Below are positions 26,536-34,579 of a stretch of 64,000 nt of DNA, one piece after another. This DNA is from Haloferax namakaokahaiae. GTDB taxonomy: Archaea; Halobacteriota; Halobacteria; Halobacteriales; Haloferacaceae. The notes beneath the pieces are model-generated. The model had not been told where the DNA came from. It was given only the letters and a program-made list of their open reading frames with translations, and did not search any database. The position numbers were made by a program, and so were the translations under genes. The stretch lies in the NCBI RefSeq assembly GCF_042663225.1, contig NZ_JBHTAA010000005.1, forward strand, positions 1,488,001 through 1,552,000, given 5' to 3'. Position 1 is the stretch's first letter; each line of letters starts with the position of its first letter.

Positions 26536-27075
26536 ATGCAGCACGTCAAGGTGCCGCAGGACCGTATCGGTGTTCTCATTGGTGAAGGTGGCTCGACGAT
26601 GCGAGAGATCGAGCAACGTGCCGAAGTTCGATTGGATATCGACTCGGAGAACGGAAGCGTCGCTATCGACAGCGTCGGCGACCCCGTCCTCGGCATGATT
26701 GCCCCCGACATCGTTCGCGCTGTCGGCCGCGGATTCGCCCCCGAGGACGCACTCACGCTCCTGCAAGACGACATGATGATGTTCGAACTCATCGACATCG
26801 ACCGCCACTCGCGGAACAAGAACGACATGCGGCGGAAGAAGGGCCGTCTCATCGGAGAGAACGGTCGCACCCGCGAACTCATGGAAGAACTCACCGGTGC
26901 CGACGTGGTCATCTACGGTTCGACGCTCGGTATCATCGGCAAGGCCGAAGAAGTGCAGGTAGTTCGCCGCGCCGTCGAGATGATTCTCGATGGTGCCCCA
27001 CACGGAGCGGTGTACTCCTTCCTCGAACGGAAGCACAACGAGCTGACCCAGGGCTTCAACGTCCGCAACACGTAA
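26536..27075 (+). CDS. KH-domain RNA-binding protein (Pno1/Dim2-like)
   Basis: 179 aa with two KH domains: residues ~3-70 (VPQDRIGVLIGEGGSTMREI) and ~90-170 (KKGRLIGENGRTRELMEELT). Both carry the GxxG loop (GEGG, GENG). It is the archaeal relative of Pno1/Dim2, which binds the 3' region of small-subunit rRNA. Third gene of the eif1A-rio1 group. Confidence 0.92.
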   Translation: MQHVKVPQDRIGVLIGEGGSTMREIEQRAEVRLDIDSENGSVAIDSVGDPVLGMIAPDIVRAVGRGFAPEDALTLLQDDMMMFELIDIDRHSRNKNDMRRKKGRLIGENGRTRELMEELTGADVVIYGSTLGIIGKAEEVQVVRRAVEMILDGAPHGAVYSFLERKHNELTQGFNVRNT

Positions 27076-27103
27076 TCGCCGACACCGATACGGCACTGCC
27101 ACG

Positions 27104-27116
27104 AACCGGTTTTTTT
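27104..27116 (+). terminator. Oligo-T terminator after the KH gene
   Basis: Seven consecutive T (27110-27116), preceded by GAACCG, about 35 bp past the KH-gene stop. Archaeal termination commonly occurs at such T-tracts. Confidence 0.5.
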
Positions 27117-27300
27117 CTGACTGACGACTCCTTCGTTTGAGTGTACTCAGTCTCTCGTCCGACCGTGGGTTTCTCGAACCACGCCCAGTCTCCCGAATCA
27201 CCACCCGCGACAGCGACGACAAGCGGCCGAAAACTCGACCCCGTCTGTGAATCGAAACCGCCGTACCGTGCCGGGTTTTGACATGCCATGGTTCAAAACA

Positions 27301-27308
27301 TTTTTATA
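27301..27308 (+). promoter_or_regulatory. TATA box of the thermosome gene
   Basis: TTTTTATA centred about 32 bp before ATG 27336, in an AT-rich block within an otherwise GC-rich 260-bp gap. It predicts a leader of a few nucleotides. Haloarchaeal thermosome genes are heat-inducible; no separate operator is evident. Confidence 0.55.
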
Positions 27309-27335
27309 GAATCGCAAACAACGAACGGGCTGAAC

Positions 27336-29018
27336 ATGGCGCAGCGAATGCAGCAGGGTCAGCCCATGATTATCCTGGGCGAAGACTCGCAGCGAACCTC
27401 CGGTAAAGATGCACAGTCGATGAACATCACAGCCGGAAAGGCGGTGGCCGAGGCCGTACGGACGACGCTCGGACCCAAGGGGATGGACAAGATGCTCGTC
27501 GATTCGTCGGGCCAGGTCGTCGTCACGAACGACGGCGTCACCATCCTCAAGGAGATGGACATCGACCACCCCGCGGCGAACATGATCGTCGAGGTCTCCG
27601 AGACGCAGGAAGACGAAGTCGGAGACGGCACGACGACCGCAGTCGTCATCGCGGGCGAACTGCTCGACCAGGCCGAAGACCTCCTCGACTCTGACGTCCA
27701 CGCGACGACCATCGCACAGGGCTACCGTCAGGCCGCCGAGAAGGCCAAGGAAGTCCTCGAATCGAAGGCTATCGACGTGACCGAGGACGACCGCGAGACG
27801 CTCCTGAAGATCGCCGCGACCGCGATGACCGGCAAGGGCGCAGAGTCCGCGAAGGACCTGCTCGCCGAACTCGTCGTGGACGGCGTGCTCGCAGTCAAGG
27901 ACGAGGACGGCATCGACACCGGCAACATCTCCGTCGAGAAGGTCGTCGGCGGCACCATCAACAACTCCGAACTCGTCGAGGGCGTCATCGTCAACAAGAC
28001 GCGCGTTGACGAGAACATGCCCTTCGGCGTCGAGGACGCGAACATCGCCATCCTCGACGACGCGCTCGAAGTGAAGGAGACCTCCATCGACGCAGAGGTC
28101 AACGTCACCGACCCCGACCAGCTTCAGCAGTTCCTCGACCAAGAGGAGAAGCAGCTGAAGGAGATGGTGGACCAGCTCGTTGATGTCGGTGCTGACGTGG
28201 TCTTCGTCGGCGACGGCATCGACGACATGGCCCAGCACTACCTCGCAAAAGAGGGCATCCTCGCGGTCCGCCGCGCCAAGTCCTCGGACCTCAAGCGTCT
28301 CGCCCGCGCGACGGGCGGCCGCGTCGTCAGCAACCTCGACGACCTCGAAGAAGACGACCTCGGCTTCGCCGGCTCCGTCGCACAGAAGGACGTCGGCGGC
28401 GACGAGCGCATCTTCGTCGAAGACGTCGAAGACGCGAAGTCCGTCACGCTCATCCTCCGCGGCGGCACCGAACACGTCGTGGACGAACTCGAACGCGCCA
28501 TCGACGACTCGCTCGGCGTGGTTCGCACGACGCTCGAAGACGGCAAAGTGCTCCCCGGCGGCGGCGCACCCGAGACGGAACTCTCGCTCGCGCTCCGCGA
28601 GTTCGCCGACTCCGTCGGCGGCCGCGAACAGCTCGCCGTCGAAGCCTTCGCTGAAGCGCTCGACGTCATCCCGCGCACCCTCGCCGAGAACGCCGGTCTC
28701 GACCCCATCGACTCGCTCGTCAACCTTCGCTCGCGCCACGACGCCGGCGAGTTCGCCGCCGGTCTCGACGCCTACACGGGCGACGTCATCGACATGGAAG
28801 CAGAGGGCGTCGTCGAACCCCTCCGCGTCAAGACGCAGGCCATCGAGTCCGCGACCGAAGCCGCTGTCATGATTCTCCGCATCGACGACGTCATCGCCGC
28901 TGGCGACCTCTCCGGTGGTCAGGTCGGTGACGACGACGACGAAGGCGGCGCACCCGGCGGCATGGGCGGCGGCATGGGTGGCATGGGCGGTATGGGCGGC
29001 ATGGGCGGTGCTATGTGA
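27336..29018 (+). CDS. cct1: Thermosome (group II chaperonin) subunit
   Basis: 560-aa ATP-dependent folding chaperone subunit. ATP-site signatures: TTLGPKGMDKMLVD, VTNDGVTILKEMDIDHPAA and EVGDGTTTAVVIAGELL; the catalytic Asp region and the GGGAPETELS segment are present. The tail is the Gly/Met repeat (GGM)n typical of haloarchaeal subunits. Start ATG 27336 (MAQRMQQGQP) follows from the TATA box at 27301; an in-frame ATG at 27288 lies upstream of that box. Symbol by analogy with the Haloferax main subunit. Confidence 0.95.
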   Translation: MAQRMQQGQPMIILGEDSQRTSGKDAQSMNITAGKAVAEAVRTTLGPKGMDKMLVDSSGQVVVTNDGVTILKEMDIDHPAANMIVEVSETQEDEVGDGTTTAVVIAGELLDQAEDLLDSDVHATTIAQGYRQAAEKAKEVLESKAIDVTEDDRETLLKIAATAMTGKGAESAKDLLAELVVDGVLAVKDEDGIDTGNISVEKVVGGTINNSELVEGVIVNKTRVDENMPFGVEDANIAILDDALEVKETSIDAEVNVTDPDQLQQFLDQEEKQLKEMVDQLVDVGADVVFVGDGIDDMAQHYLAKEGILAVRRAKSSDLKRLARATGGRVVSNLDDLEEDDLGFAGSVAQKDVGGDERIFVEDVEDAKSVTLILRGGTEHVVDELERAIDDSLGVVRTTLEDGKVLPGGGAPETELSLALREFADSVGGREQLAVEAFAEALDVIPRTLAENAGLDPIDSLVNLRSRHDAGEFAAGLDAYTGDVIDMEAEGVVEPLRVKTQAIESATEAAVMILRIDDVIAAGDLSGGQVGDDDDEGGAPGGMGGGMGGMGGMGGMGGAM

Positions 29019-29339
29019 AAATCGGAGAAACCGATTCTCCATAGGCCACCATCCACTCACCACCTGACTCCCGTATCGACGTTCGACCATCGGCTCGGTT
29101 TCACATCATTTTCGACCGTTTCACACCCGTCAGCCGTCGGTCCACGACTGAAACCGTCGTTAACAGCGACGTAAACGAACCCCCACGAGACGGCCGTCGG
29201 ATTACGAACGCCCGAGAGTTTTGAAACAGCTACTTTTCCGACACAGTATTCGACAAATCGCCATAATTTTGCGGTTAGACACACCGAAACGGTGAATCGC
29301 CGACGCCTACTTATGACCCATGGCATCGACTACCAAGGT
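29019..29339. terminator. Thermosome 3' region: hairpin and promoter-like gap
   Basis: Directly after the cct1 stop is a perfect 6-bp hairpin, AATCGG-AGAAA-CCGATT (29020-29036), possibly a terminator or 3'-end structure. The rest of the 321-bp gap has no supported gene. It becomes AT-rich at 29215-29275 (TTTTGAAACAGCTACTTTTCC, ATAATTTTGCGG) and has a weak TATA-like CTACTTATG at 29308-29316, about 28 bp before the next gene. Confidence 0.4.
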
Positions 29340-29753
29340 ATGACTTCCACCGGGACTACGGACAGCCCTACCGTCTCGGACCCCCTCGACCCGTCCAGAC
29401 GACCGCCGTTTCTCGCAGTCGTCAGCCCGCGCGTCGCCGAAGCGGCCGCTGTCGCCACCACGGTCCTCCCCGGCGTCACGCCCGTCATCCACGCACCCCA
29501 CCCCACCGCACCCTCTCGCCTTCGTGCGACACTCGCCTCGATACGAAGTGAAGATAGACCGCTCGTCGTCGCCACCGACAGCGCCGCCATCGCCCGCGAC
29601 GCGGACCGAATCATCGTCACGGACGGCGGCGACATCTTAGAAGACGGCACGCCCGACGAGTTGCTCGCGCTCCCGAGCGTCTACGCTCAACTGTACAGCG
29701 ACGAAATCGGCGCGAACTTCGTCGGTCCCGCCCCCGACATCGCCGACGAGTAG
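29340..29753 (+). CDS. Protein resembling the C-terminal tail of ABC exporter ATPases
   Basis: 137 aa. Residues ~74-120 (VVATDSAAIARDADRIIVTD, then GGDILEDGTPDELLALPSVYAQLY) follow the pattern of the last ~45 residues of exporter-type ABC ATPases (the IVVAHRLST...ADRIIVLDDG...EEGTHDELL segment). The H-loop His position is Asp here. There is no Walker A, signature motif or Walker B, so it cannot be an ATPase. The N-terminal half is Ala/Val/Pro-rich. ATG 29340 is preferred; GTG 29292 and ATG 29313 are alternatives. It may be a domain remnant kept for another role. Confidence 0.65.
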   Translation: MTSTGTTDSPTVSDPLDPSRRPPFLAVVSPRVAEAAAVATTVLPGVTPVIHAPHPTAPSRLRATLASIRSEDRPLVVATDSAAIARDADRIIVTDGGDILEDGTPDELLALPSVYAQLYSDEIGANFVGPAPDIADE

Positions 29754-29793
29754 CCACCCGAACGGTTTCGGCGCTGGCGCGTGTAGGCGAACT

Positions 29794-29901
29794 ATGGGCG
29801 ACAGAGCGTGCTACCGAGAGTTCTGTCCGGACTGCGACGCCTCGGTGACTATCGTCGATGAGACGTGCCCCGAGTGTGGCCGCGAGTTGCAACTCGTCTA
29901 A
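29794..29901 (+). CDS. 35-aa zinc-ribbon micro-protein
   Basis: A short ORF, ATG to TAA, encoding two CxxC knuckles: CPDC (residues 11-14) and CPEC (25-28), with Tyr/Phe before the first and GREL after the second. Such tiny two-knuckle zinc proteins are common in haloarchaea and often unannotated. It starts 40 bp after the ABC-tail-like gene and its stop abuts the convergent 77-aa gene. Confidence 0.75.
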   Translation: MGDRACYREFCPDCDASVTIVDETCPECGRELQLV

Positions 29902-30135
29902 CTACCGTTCGCCGTCGATGTGGTGGACGGCGTTCGGCGAGAACACCCGACCGTCCGAGACTTCGACCCATCCATTGCCGAGAATTCGAACCGACCCTTC
30001 GTGTAGGACGACCTCTTTTTCGGCGTCTCCGTAGACGACGGCGTGGTCGAAGGTGTGTTCGAAGAGCGACGGCGGCGAAAACGGTGACATGACCATAGCT
30101 CCGTTTTCACGCCGGAGTTGATGATTGTTTGCCAC
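29902..30135 (-). CDS. Conserved hypothetical protein
   Basis: 77 aa, soluble, beta-rich (HAVVYGDAEKEVVLHEGSVR, ILGNGWVEVSDGRVFSP). No known motif. It ends immediately beside the stop of the convergent micro-protein. The ATG is at 30135; ATG at 30096 or 30090 would also be possible. Confidence 0.6.
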   Translation of the reverse strand: MANNHQLRRENGAMVMSPFSPPSLFEHTFDHAVVYGDAEKEVVLHEGSVRILGNGWVEVSDGRVFSPNAVHHIDGER

Positions 30136-30265
30136 GATGAGAGGATAACGAAATCTTACGTGCGGTAAGAGTGTGTTAATCGAGTGATGAGAGCGACATT
30201 TTCGGCCTCCAGTAGACTCAGCTAGTGATGTTTCGAGACTGTACTGAACACGGAGTGCAACCGTC

Positions 30266-30436
30266 TCATTCAGACTGATACTGCCGATAGGTTCTCACGA
30301 GAAGGACGGCACTGAGAAGACTCCCACCGAGAAAAACGAGCCAAAGGGTGGAGAATGGCACCTGCGAGTCAGCTGCTCGAAATAGAATTCCCGTCAGAAG
30401 GGCAAAAATAATCAGTTCTGCCTTTCGGGAGACCAC
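30266..30436 (-). CDS. 56-aa two-helix membrane protein, putative
   Basis: GTG-initiated ORF. VVSRKAELIIFALLTGILFR gives a basic start and one helix; a second helix (~31-47, LWLVFLGGSLLSAVLLV) ends with RTYRQYQSE. The positive-inside pattern and clean stop support it, although base composition is AT-richer than its neighbours. It lies beside the tRNA-Arg tail remnants and may be a leftover of an integrated element (inference). Confidence 0.45.
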   Translation of the reverse strand: MVSRKAELIIFALLTGILFRAADSQVPFSTLWLVFLGGSLLSAVLLVRTYRQYQSE

Positions 30437-30733
30437 ATTCTAAGAATCAATAGCCCTTCACAAAAAGAGCACGACGAGGGTTCAAATCCTGCTGCGTGGC
30501 GTTCCAACACGCCTCGCTGCCGCTCGGCGGTTTCCACGAGCTACGAAAAGAGCGCGACGGGAGTCCCGTGAGCACCGCGAACGGGACTCAGTGAACGGAG
30601 TTCACGGGATTGAGCAAACGCGAAGCGTTTGCGACGGGATTCGAACCAAAACGAGACTCGCTCCGCTCGTCTCGTAGGGCCGCGAATCCTGTCGGAGACG
30701 TCACTACTGCTCGCTGCCGCTCGCAGAAGATGA
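30437..30733. repeat. Cluster of tRNA-Arg 3'-end fragments and short hairpins
   Basis: Non-coding. 30631-30647 is identical to 17 bases of the tRNA-Arg T-arm (30739-30755), and 30550-30562 is identical to 13 bases at 30735-30747. Between them lie small perfect hairpins: 30557-30569 (ACGGGA/TCCCGT), 30591-30605 (GTGAAC/GTTCAC), 30614-30632 (GCAAACGC/GCGTTTGC) and 30651-30675 (ACGAGAC/GTCTCGT). This looks like repeated att-site scars of elements that integrated into the tRNA gene. Confidence 0.6.
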
Positions 30734-30807
30734 CGAGCGCGACGGGATTCGAACCCGCGGCCGTCGGATTAGAAGTCCGATGCTCTGTCCAACTGAGCTA
30801 CGCGCCC
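30734..30807 (-). tRNA. tRNA-Arg (anticodon TCT)
   Basis: A full cloverleaf reads on the minus strand. The acceptor is GGGCGCG/CGCGCTC, the D-arm is GCTC...GAGC, and the anticodon stem TCGGA/TCCGA closes the loop CTTCTAA with anticodon TCT. The T-arm is GCGGG-TTCGAAT-CCCGT. There is no encoded CCA and no intron. It decodes AGA (and AGG by wobble), rare codons in this GC-rich genome. Confidence 0.95.
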
Positions 30808-30850
30808 TCGTCTCTCACAAACAGGTGCCAAATGAAAAACGAATCGGCTT

Positions 30851-31225
30851 CTAGCCGTCGAACCGGTACAGCGAGGTCACGTAAGGGAGCCGATTGAACA
30901 TCCAGAAGGCAATCGGCAGGCCGATAATCGTGACCGCGAAGAACGCCGCCGCGTTCGCCCAGAACCAACTGAGCCACCAGCCGACGAAGACGAAGTAGAC
31001 GGCGCGAACGACGAACGAGTGCTGACTCCGGCCCTCGTGTGTATCGCGCTCTCGCGGCTCTTTGAGCGAGAGGACGGTCGGGACGAGGTTGATGAGTGCA
31101 ATCCCGAGCGGGATGCCGATGACGGTGGCGTTGAGGAACCACGCGATGTTGACGACGACGGGTGTCGCCCACCAGCCGATGAAGACGAACCAGAGGGCAC
31201 GAACGAGGAGGGAACGGTCTGCCAT
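30851..31225 (-). CDS. YccF-type membrane protein
   Basis: 124 aa with two similar halves, each a pair of hydrophobic helices: RALWFVFIGWWATPVVVNIA...IGIPLGIALINLVP and RAVYFVFVGWWLSWFWANAA...IGLPIAFWMFNRLP. This internal duplication is typical of YccF (DUF307) proteins. Start ATG 31225 is chosen at the first half. Function unknown; it lies between the tRNA and the UPF0200 gene. Confidence 0.85.
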   Translation of the reverse strand: MADRSLLVRALWFVFIGWWATPVVVNIAWFLNATVIGIPLGIALINLVPTVLSLKEPRERDTHEGRSQHSFVVRAVYFVFVGWWLSWFWANAAAFFAVTIIGLPIAFWMFNRLPYVTSLYRFDG

Positions 31226-31309
31226 AGTGGATACACGATGGGACGGTGGAAAAATCACGCGGCGGGTCGAAGGGAGGGGTTTAACAGCGCCAACGAGGTA
31301 TGACCGCCC

Positions 31310-31879
31310 ATGAGAGTCATCGGGACGGTTGGCCTGCCCGGGAGCGGCAAGGGCGAACTCGCCGAAGTCGCCCGCGAGGCGGGGATTCCCGTCGTGACGA
31401 TGGGAGACATCATCCGCCAAGAGTGTCGCAACCGCGGGCTCGACCCGGCGACGGACCACGGGAAGATTGCGAAGGCACTCCGCGAGGAAGAAGGCGACGA
31501 CGCCATCGCGGCGCGCTCGCTTCCCGTCGTCGAGTCGCACCTCGAATCGACCGACCTCGTGGTCGTCGATGGGCTTCGTTCGGACGTCGAACTCGACTGC
31601 TTCCGCGAGGCGTTCGGAGACGAATTCGTACTCGTGAGCGTCGAAGCGCCGTTCGAGATGCGCGCCGAACGCCTGTTGGACCGCGGCCGCGACGAGAGCG
31701 ACACCGACCTCGAAGCCCTGAAAAAGCGCGAGGCGCGCGAACTCGACTTCGGGATGGACGAGGCGATGGACCGCGCCGACGTGGTCATCGAGAACACCGA
31801 CTCGCTCGACGCGTATCGGGAGAAAATCGCTCGCCTGTTCGACGACGGCCCAGAAGCCGTCGCGGAGGCCGAACGATGA
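31310..31879 (+). CDS. UPF0200 family P-loop kinase-like protein
   Basis: 189 aa. P-loop GLPGSGKGE at residues 8-16 in a dephospho-CoA/adenylate-kinase-like fold; VVVDGLRSDVE is the Walker B region, and lid-type Arg residues lie in RAERLLDRGRDESDTD. Substrate unknown. The last four bases overlap the start of the UPF0201 gene (ATGA), so the two are coupled. Confidence 0.88.
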   Translation: MRVIGTVGLPGSGKGELAEVAREAGIPVVTMGDIIRQECRNRGLDPATDHGKIAKALREEEGDDAIAARSLPVVESHLESTDLVVVDGLRSDVELDCFREAFGDEFVLVSVEAPFEMRAERLLDRGRDESDTDLEALKKREARELDFGMDEAMDRADVVIENTDSLDAYREKIARLFDDGPEAVAEAER

Positions 31880-32295
31880 TTTACAGCGTTGACGTTCGCA
31901 TCGAAGCGCCAGTCCGCGATACGGAGGTCACCGACCGCGTGAGAGACGCCGTCTCGAACATCTTCCCGGCGGTCGAACTCGAATCCGAACCCGGCCGACT
32001 GGTCGGCGAGTCGCACGAACTCGAACGCTTCTCCGAGAAACTGCACGAACAGACCATCCTCGATACGGCGCGCCGCGAATTCGCCAAGCGACAGGACGAC
32101 GAAGGCTTCTCGTTCTCGCTCAAGAAGCAAGCGGCGTTCAAAGGCGTCGTCAACTTCTCGGTCGGCAGTCCGGACGAACTCGGCGACATCGAAGTCCACG
32201 TTCGCGTCCGCGACCCGTCGGTCGAGGAACTCATCGACCACATCGCCCCGCCGACGAAAGACGGTAAACCAATCGACCCCGCCGACCGCGACTGA
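31876..32295 (+). CDS. UPF0201 family protein, putative RNA-binding
   Basis: 139 aa. Starts MIYSVDVRIEAPVRDTEVTD, the usual beginning of archaeal UPF0201, a ribosomal-L5-like fold. The acidic C-terminus is characteristic of halophiles. Translation is coupled to the UPF0200 gene by a 4-bp overlap, a pairing seen in many archaea. Biochemical role unproven. Confidence 0.88.
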   Translation: MIYSVDVRIEAPVRDTEVTDRVRDAVSNIFPAVELESEPGRLVGESHELERFSEKLHEQTILDTARREFAKRQDDEGFSFSLKKQAAFKGVVNFSVGSPDELGDIEVHVRVRDPSVEELIDHIAPPTKDGKPIDPADRD

Positions 32296-32308
32296 GAATA
32301 GCGACCGA

Positions 32309-33277
32309 TTAAGCGACCAACAGCGCCACCGCGAGGGCGATAAACACGATTTTCAAACTGGTGTTGACGAGGATGACCTTCGAGCCGAACGAGGGTCCCC
32401 AGATGCCGTACTGAAACGGAATCGACCGCTTGAACGTCGAGACGGTAAAGGAGACGATACCGCCGAGAAGCATCGTCGCAACCGCCTGCGTCGGGGTGAA
32501 CGTCTCGCCGACGAGCGGGGCAATCGTCGCCGCGCCGGCGGTCGTATCGAACGCGAACACGGCAATCACGGGGACCGCCGCACCGGGGAGACCGACGAGC
32601 GTTGCGAGCGGGTCGGCGAACGCCGTCAGCGCGTCGAGGTCGGTCGTCCGAACGAGGAGCGTCACGAGCACGTAGACGACCGCGAGACGCGGCACCAGTC
32701 GCCTCAGTTTGTCCCACGTCTTGCGGGCCGCTTCTTCGACCAACTCGCTCTTGGTCTGGTCGTTATCGTCGTCGCCAGCACCGTCGGTTTCGACCGACGC
32801 GGTCGCACTGCCAGCGCGGTCCGAGAGCAACAGCGCGCCAGCGGCGACGCCGGTGACGGTGATAGCGAGCGCGATAGCGGCGCGTGCGCCGACGTAGAGC
32901 AGGCCGACTTCCATCCCGAGAATGGGAATCAACACCGGCCAGTAGAAGGTGAAGATGTGCTGGACGAACCCGAAGAACGTGTTGATGGTGACCGCAATCA
33001 AAGTCTCGCGGTCGTCGAGTGCCCCCGATTCGCGGAACTCGGCGAGCATCCCGTATCCGGCGGTCGTCGAGGCCGCCGTCGTGACGATAGCCGTCCCGAC
33101 CTCGTCCGGGAGGTTCGCCGGTCCCGTGAGATACCGAGAGAGACCGGCGATTCGCTCCACGAGACCGAGGCTGACGACGAGGTTCGCGGCGAAGACGCCG
33201 ACGGCGATGTAGAGCGAGATACGTGCGACTCGCGGGAGCACGTCGAAGACGACGGGAAGGACGGCCGACGGTTGCAC
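32309..33277 (-). CDS. Nucleoside recognition (Gate) domain membrane protein
   Basis: 322 aa with about eight hydrophobic helices. An acidic cytoplasmic loop (~160-190, VETDGAGDDDNDQTKSELVE) splits two membrane halves. NTFFGFVQHIFTFYWPV and FDTTAGAATIAPLV resemble the Gate domain of nucleoside/spore-maturation-type transporters. Substrate unknown. Convergent with the UPF0201 gene. Confidence 0.8.
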   Translation of the reverse strand: MQPSAVLPVVFDVLPRVARISLYIAVGVFAANLVVSLGLVERIAGLSRYLTGPANLPDEVGTAIVTTAASTTAGYGMLAEFRESGALDDRETLIAVTINTFFGFVQHIFTFYWPVLIPILGMEVGLLYVGARAAIALAITVTGVAAGALLLSDRAGSATASVETDGAGDDDNDQTKSELVEEAARKTWDKLRRLVPRLAVVYVLVTLLVRTTDLDALTAFADPLATLVGLPGAAVPVIAVFAFDTTAGAATIAPLVGETFTPTQAVATMLLGGIVSFTVSTFKRSIPFQYGIWGPSFGSKVILVNTSLKIVFIALAVALLVA

Positions 33278-33332
33278 ACGTCGTGGTCGGGAGTGCGGAG
33301 ACTAAGCGGCGTCGGTCGGCTTGAGACGGAAC

Positions 33333-33893
33333 TCAGACGAACACTTGCGCCGCCGCGAAGAGCACTAACACGCCGAGTACGTCGCAGACGTTCGTGACGA
33401 CGGGAATCACCACGTCGTCGGGGTCGAGACCGAACCGGTAGGCGATGTACGTGGCGAGGAACGTCACGACGACGGCCAAGACGGCGAGTGTCGCCCCGCT
33501 CGACACGGCGACGACGAGAATCGTCCCGAGTGAGAGCGCGGTGCTCCCCGAGACGAGGAAGGTCAGCACCCACGCGCCCACGCCGATGATGGGGAACATC
33601 GTCAGCGCGAGCGCGACGGTTGCGATGGCGTTGCCGGCGAGTTCCTCGTCGTCGGGCGAGAACGAGAGCGTCCCGAGGTGGAACGACGTGGAGAGACGCG
33701 CGGCGAGGATACTCCCGAGGTTTCCGGCGGTCCCGATGGTGACGGGCACGAGCACGAGCAACGCGGGGTATTCGAGCAGCGTCGCCTCGAAACTCCCCAG
33801 GACGAGTCCGCTCCCGAGTTCGACCAACGTGAGCACGAGCAACACGGGGAGCATCGCGCGCGTAATCGTCCGCACGGTCCACTCTGTGGCCAC
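33333..33893 (-). CDS. MgtE-like transporter membrane domain, second half
   Basis: 186 aa, five hydrophobic helices, with no cytosolic N-domain or CBS domains. PALLVLVPVTIGTAGNLGSI matches the MgtE pore signature, and LDPDDVVIPVVTNVCDVLGV carries the acidic residues expected at the ion path. It starts with GTG directly after the TGA of the partner gene (33894-33896) and likely pairs with it as a heterodimeric Mg2+ or divalent cation carrier. Confidence 0.85.
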   Translation of the reverse strand: MATEWTVRTITRAMLPVLLVLTLVELGSGLVLGSFEATLLEYPALLVLVPVTIGTAGNLGSILAARLSTSFHLGTLSFSPDDEELAGNAIATVALALTMFPIIGVGAWVLTFLVSGSTALSLGTILVVAVSSGATLAVLAVVVTFLATYIAYRFGLDPDDVVIPVVTNVCDVLGVLVLFAAAQVFV

Positions 33894-34475
33894 TCAGAAC
33901 ACCCCGGCGACGACGAGGACGGTTCGGACGGCGATGAGGAGGAACAGAATCCCGAACACGTCGCCGGTGGTGGTGACGACCGGACCGACGATGGTGTCGG
34001 GGTTGTAGCCGCGGCGGTAGCCCGCGAAGACGACGGTCACGACGACCACCGCGAGGACGATACCCGAGAGCAGGCCGGCGACGAGGGCGACACCGACGAG
34101 AATCGGGAGGGGTGCGACCGCCTCACCGAGCGCGGTCAAGACGAAGAACGCGACGATAGACGCGAAGGTGCTGGTGAGGATGCCGTTCGAGATGGCGGCG
34201 GCGGCGGCCGCACGCAATCGCGTGTCGCCGGCGGTGACCGTCGGCTCGATAAGCCCCTGGTGGAGCGCCGTCGCAATTCGCGCGCCGAACGACCCGTAGA
34301 CGTTGCCCCGGGTCGCAAGCAGCGCCGGAACGAGGACGAGCAATCCGGGAACGGCCCGAAGTTCGGCACGCATGCCGCCGAGGACGACGCCCGCGATGAG
34401 ACCGCCCACGAGGCTCGTCGAGAGCGCGGGGAGGGCCTCGCGGTAGGCCTCGACTGCGACATCTCGTACCGTCAT
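33894..34475 (-). CDS. MgtE-like transporter membrane domain, first half
   Basis: 193 aa, again a bare MgtE membrane domain: PGLLVLVPALLATRGNVYGS at the pore entrance and YNPDTIVGPVVTTTGDVFGI near the end. An N-terminal amphipathic segment (TVRDVAVEAYREALPALSTS) precedes the helices. Together with the next gene it reproduces, as two chains, the duplicated membrane core of eukaryotic SLC41 transporters (family knowledge; pairing is inferred). Confidence 0.85.
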   Translation of the reverse strand: MTVRDVAVEAYREALPALSTSLVGGLIAGVVLGGMRAELRAVPGLLVLVPALLATRGNVYGSFGARIATALHQGLIEPTVTAGDTRLRAAAAAAISNGILTSTFASIVAFFVLTALGEAVAPLPILVGVALVAGLLSGIVLAVVVVTVVFAGYRRGYNPDTIVGPVVTTTGDVFGILFLLIAVRTVLVVAGVF

Positions 34476-34579
34476 TGTCAGGTGCGACGGGGGCGAACGT
34501 TAAAAGTCGGGCGTATCCGGAATCGTGGTACCAAAGAGAGAACTCGGGAGAAACCGGTAGTCGGACGTGGTCGAGTGGA

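Noticed and set aside
30610..30897. 95-aa plus-strand frame
   Set aside because: It runs through the tRNA-Arg fragments and the tRNA gene itself, so it is an artefact of repeat sequence.
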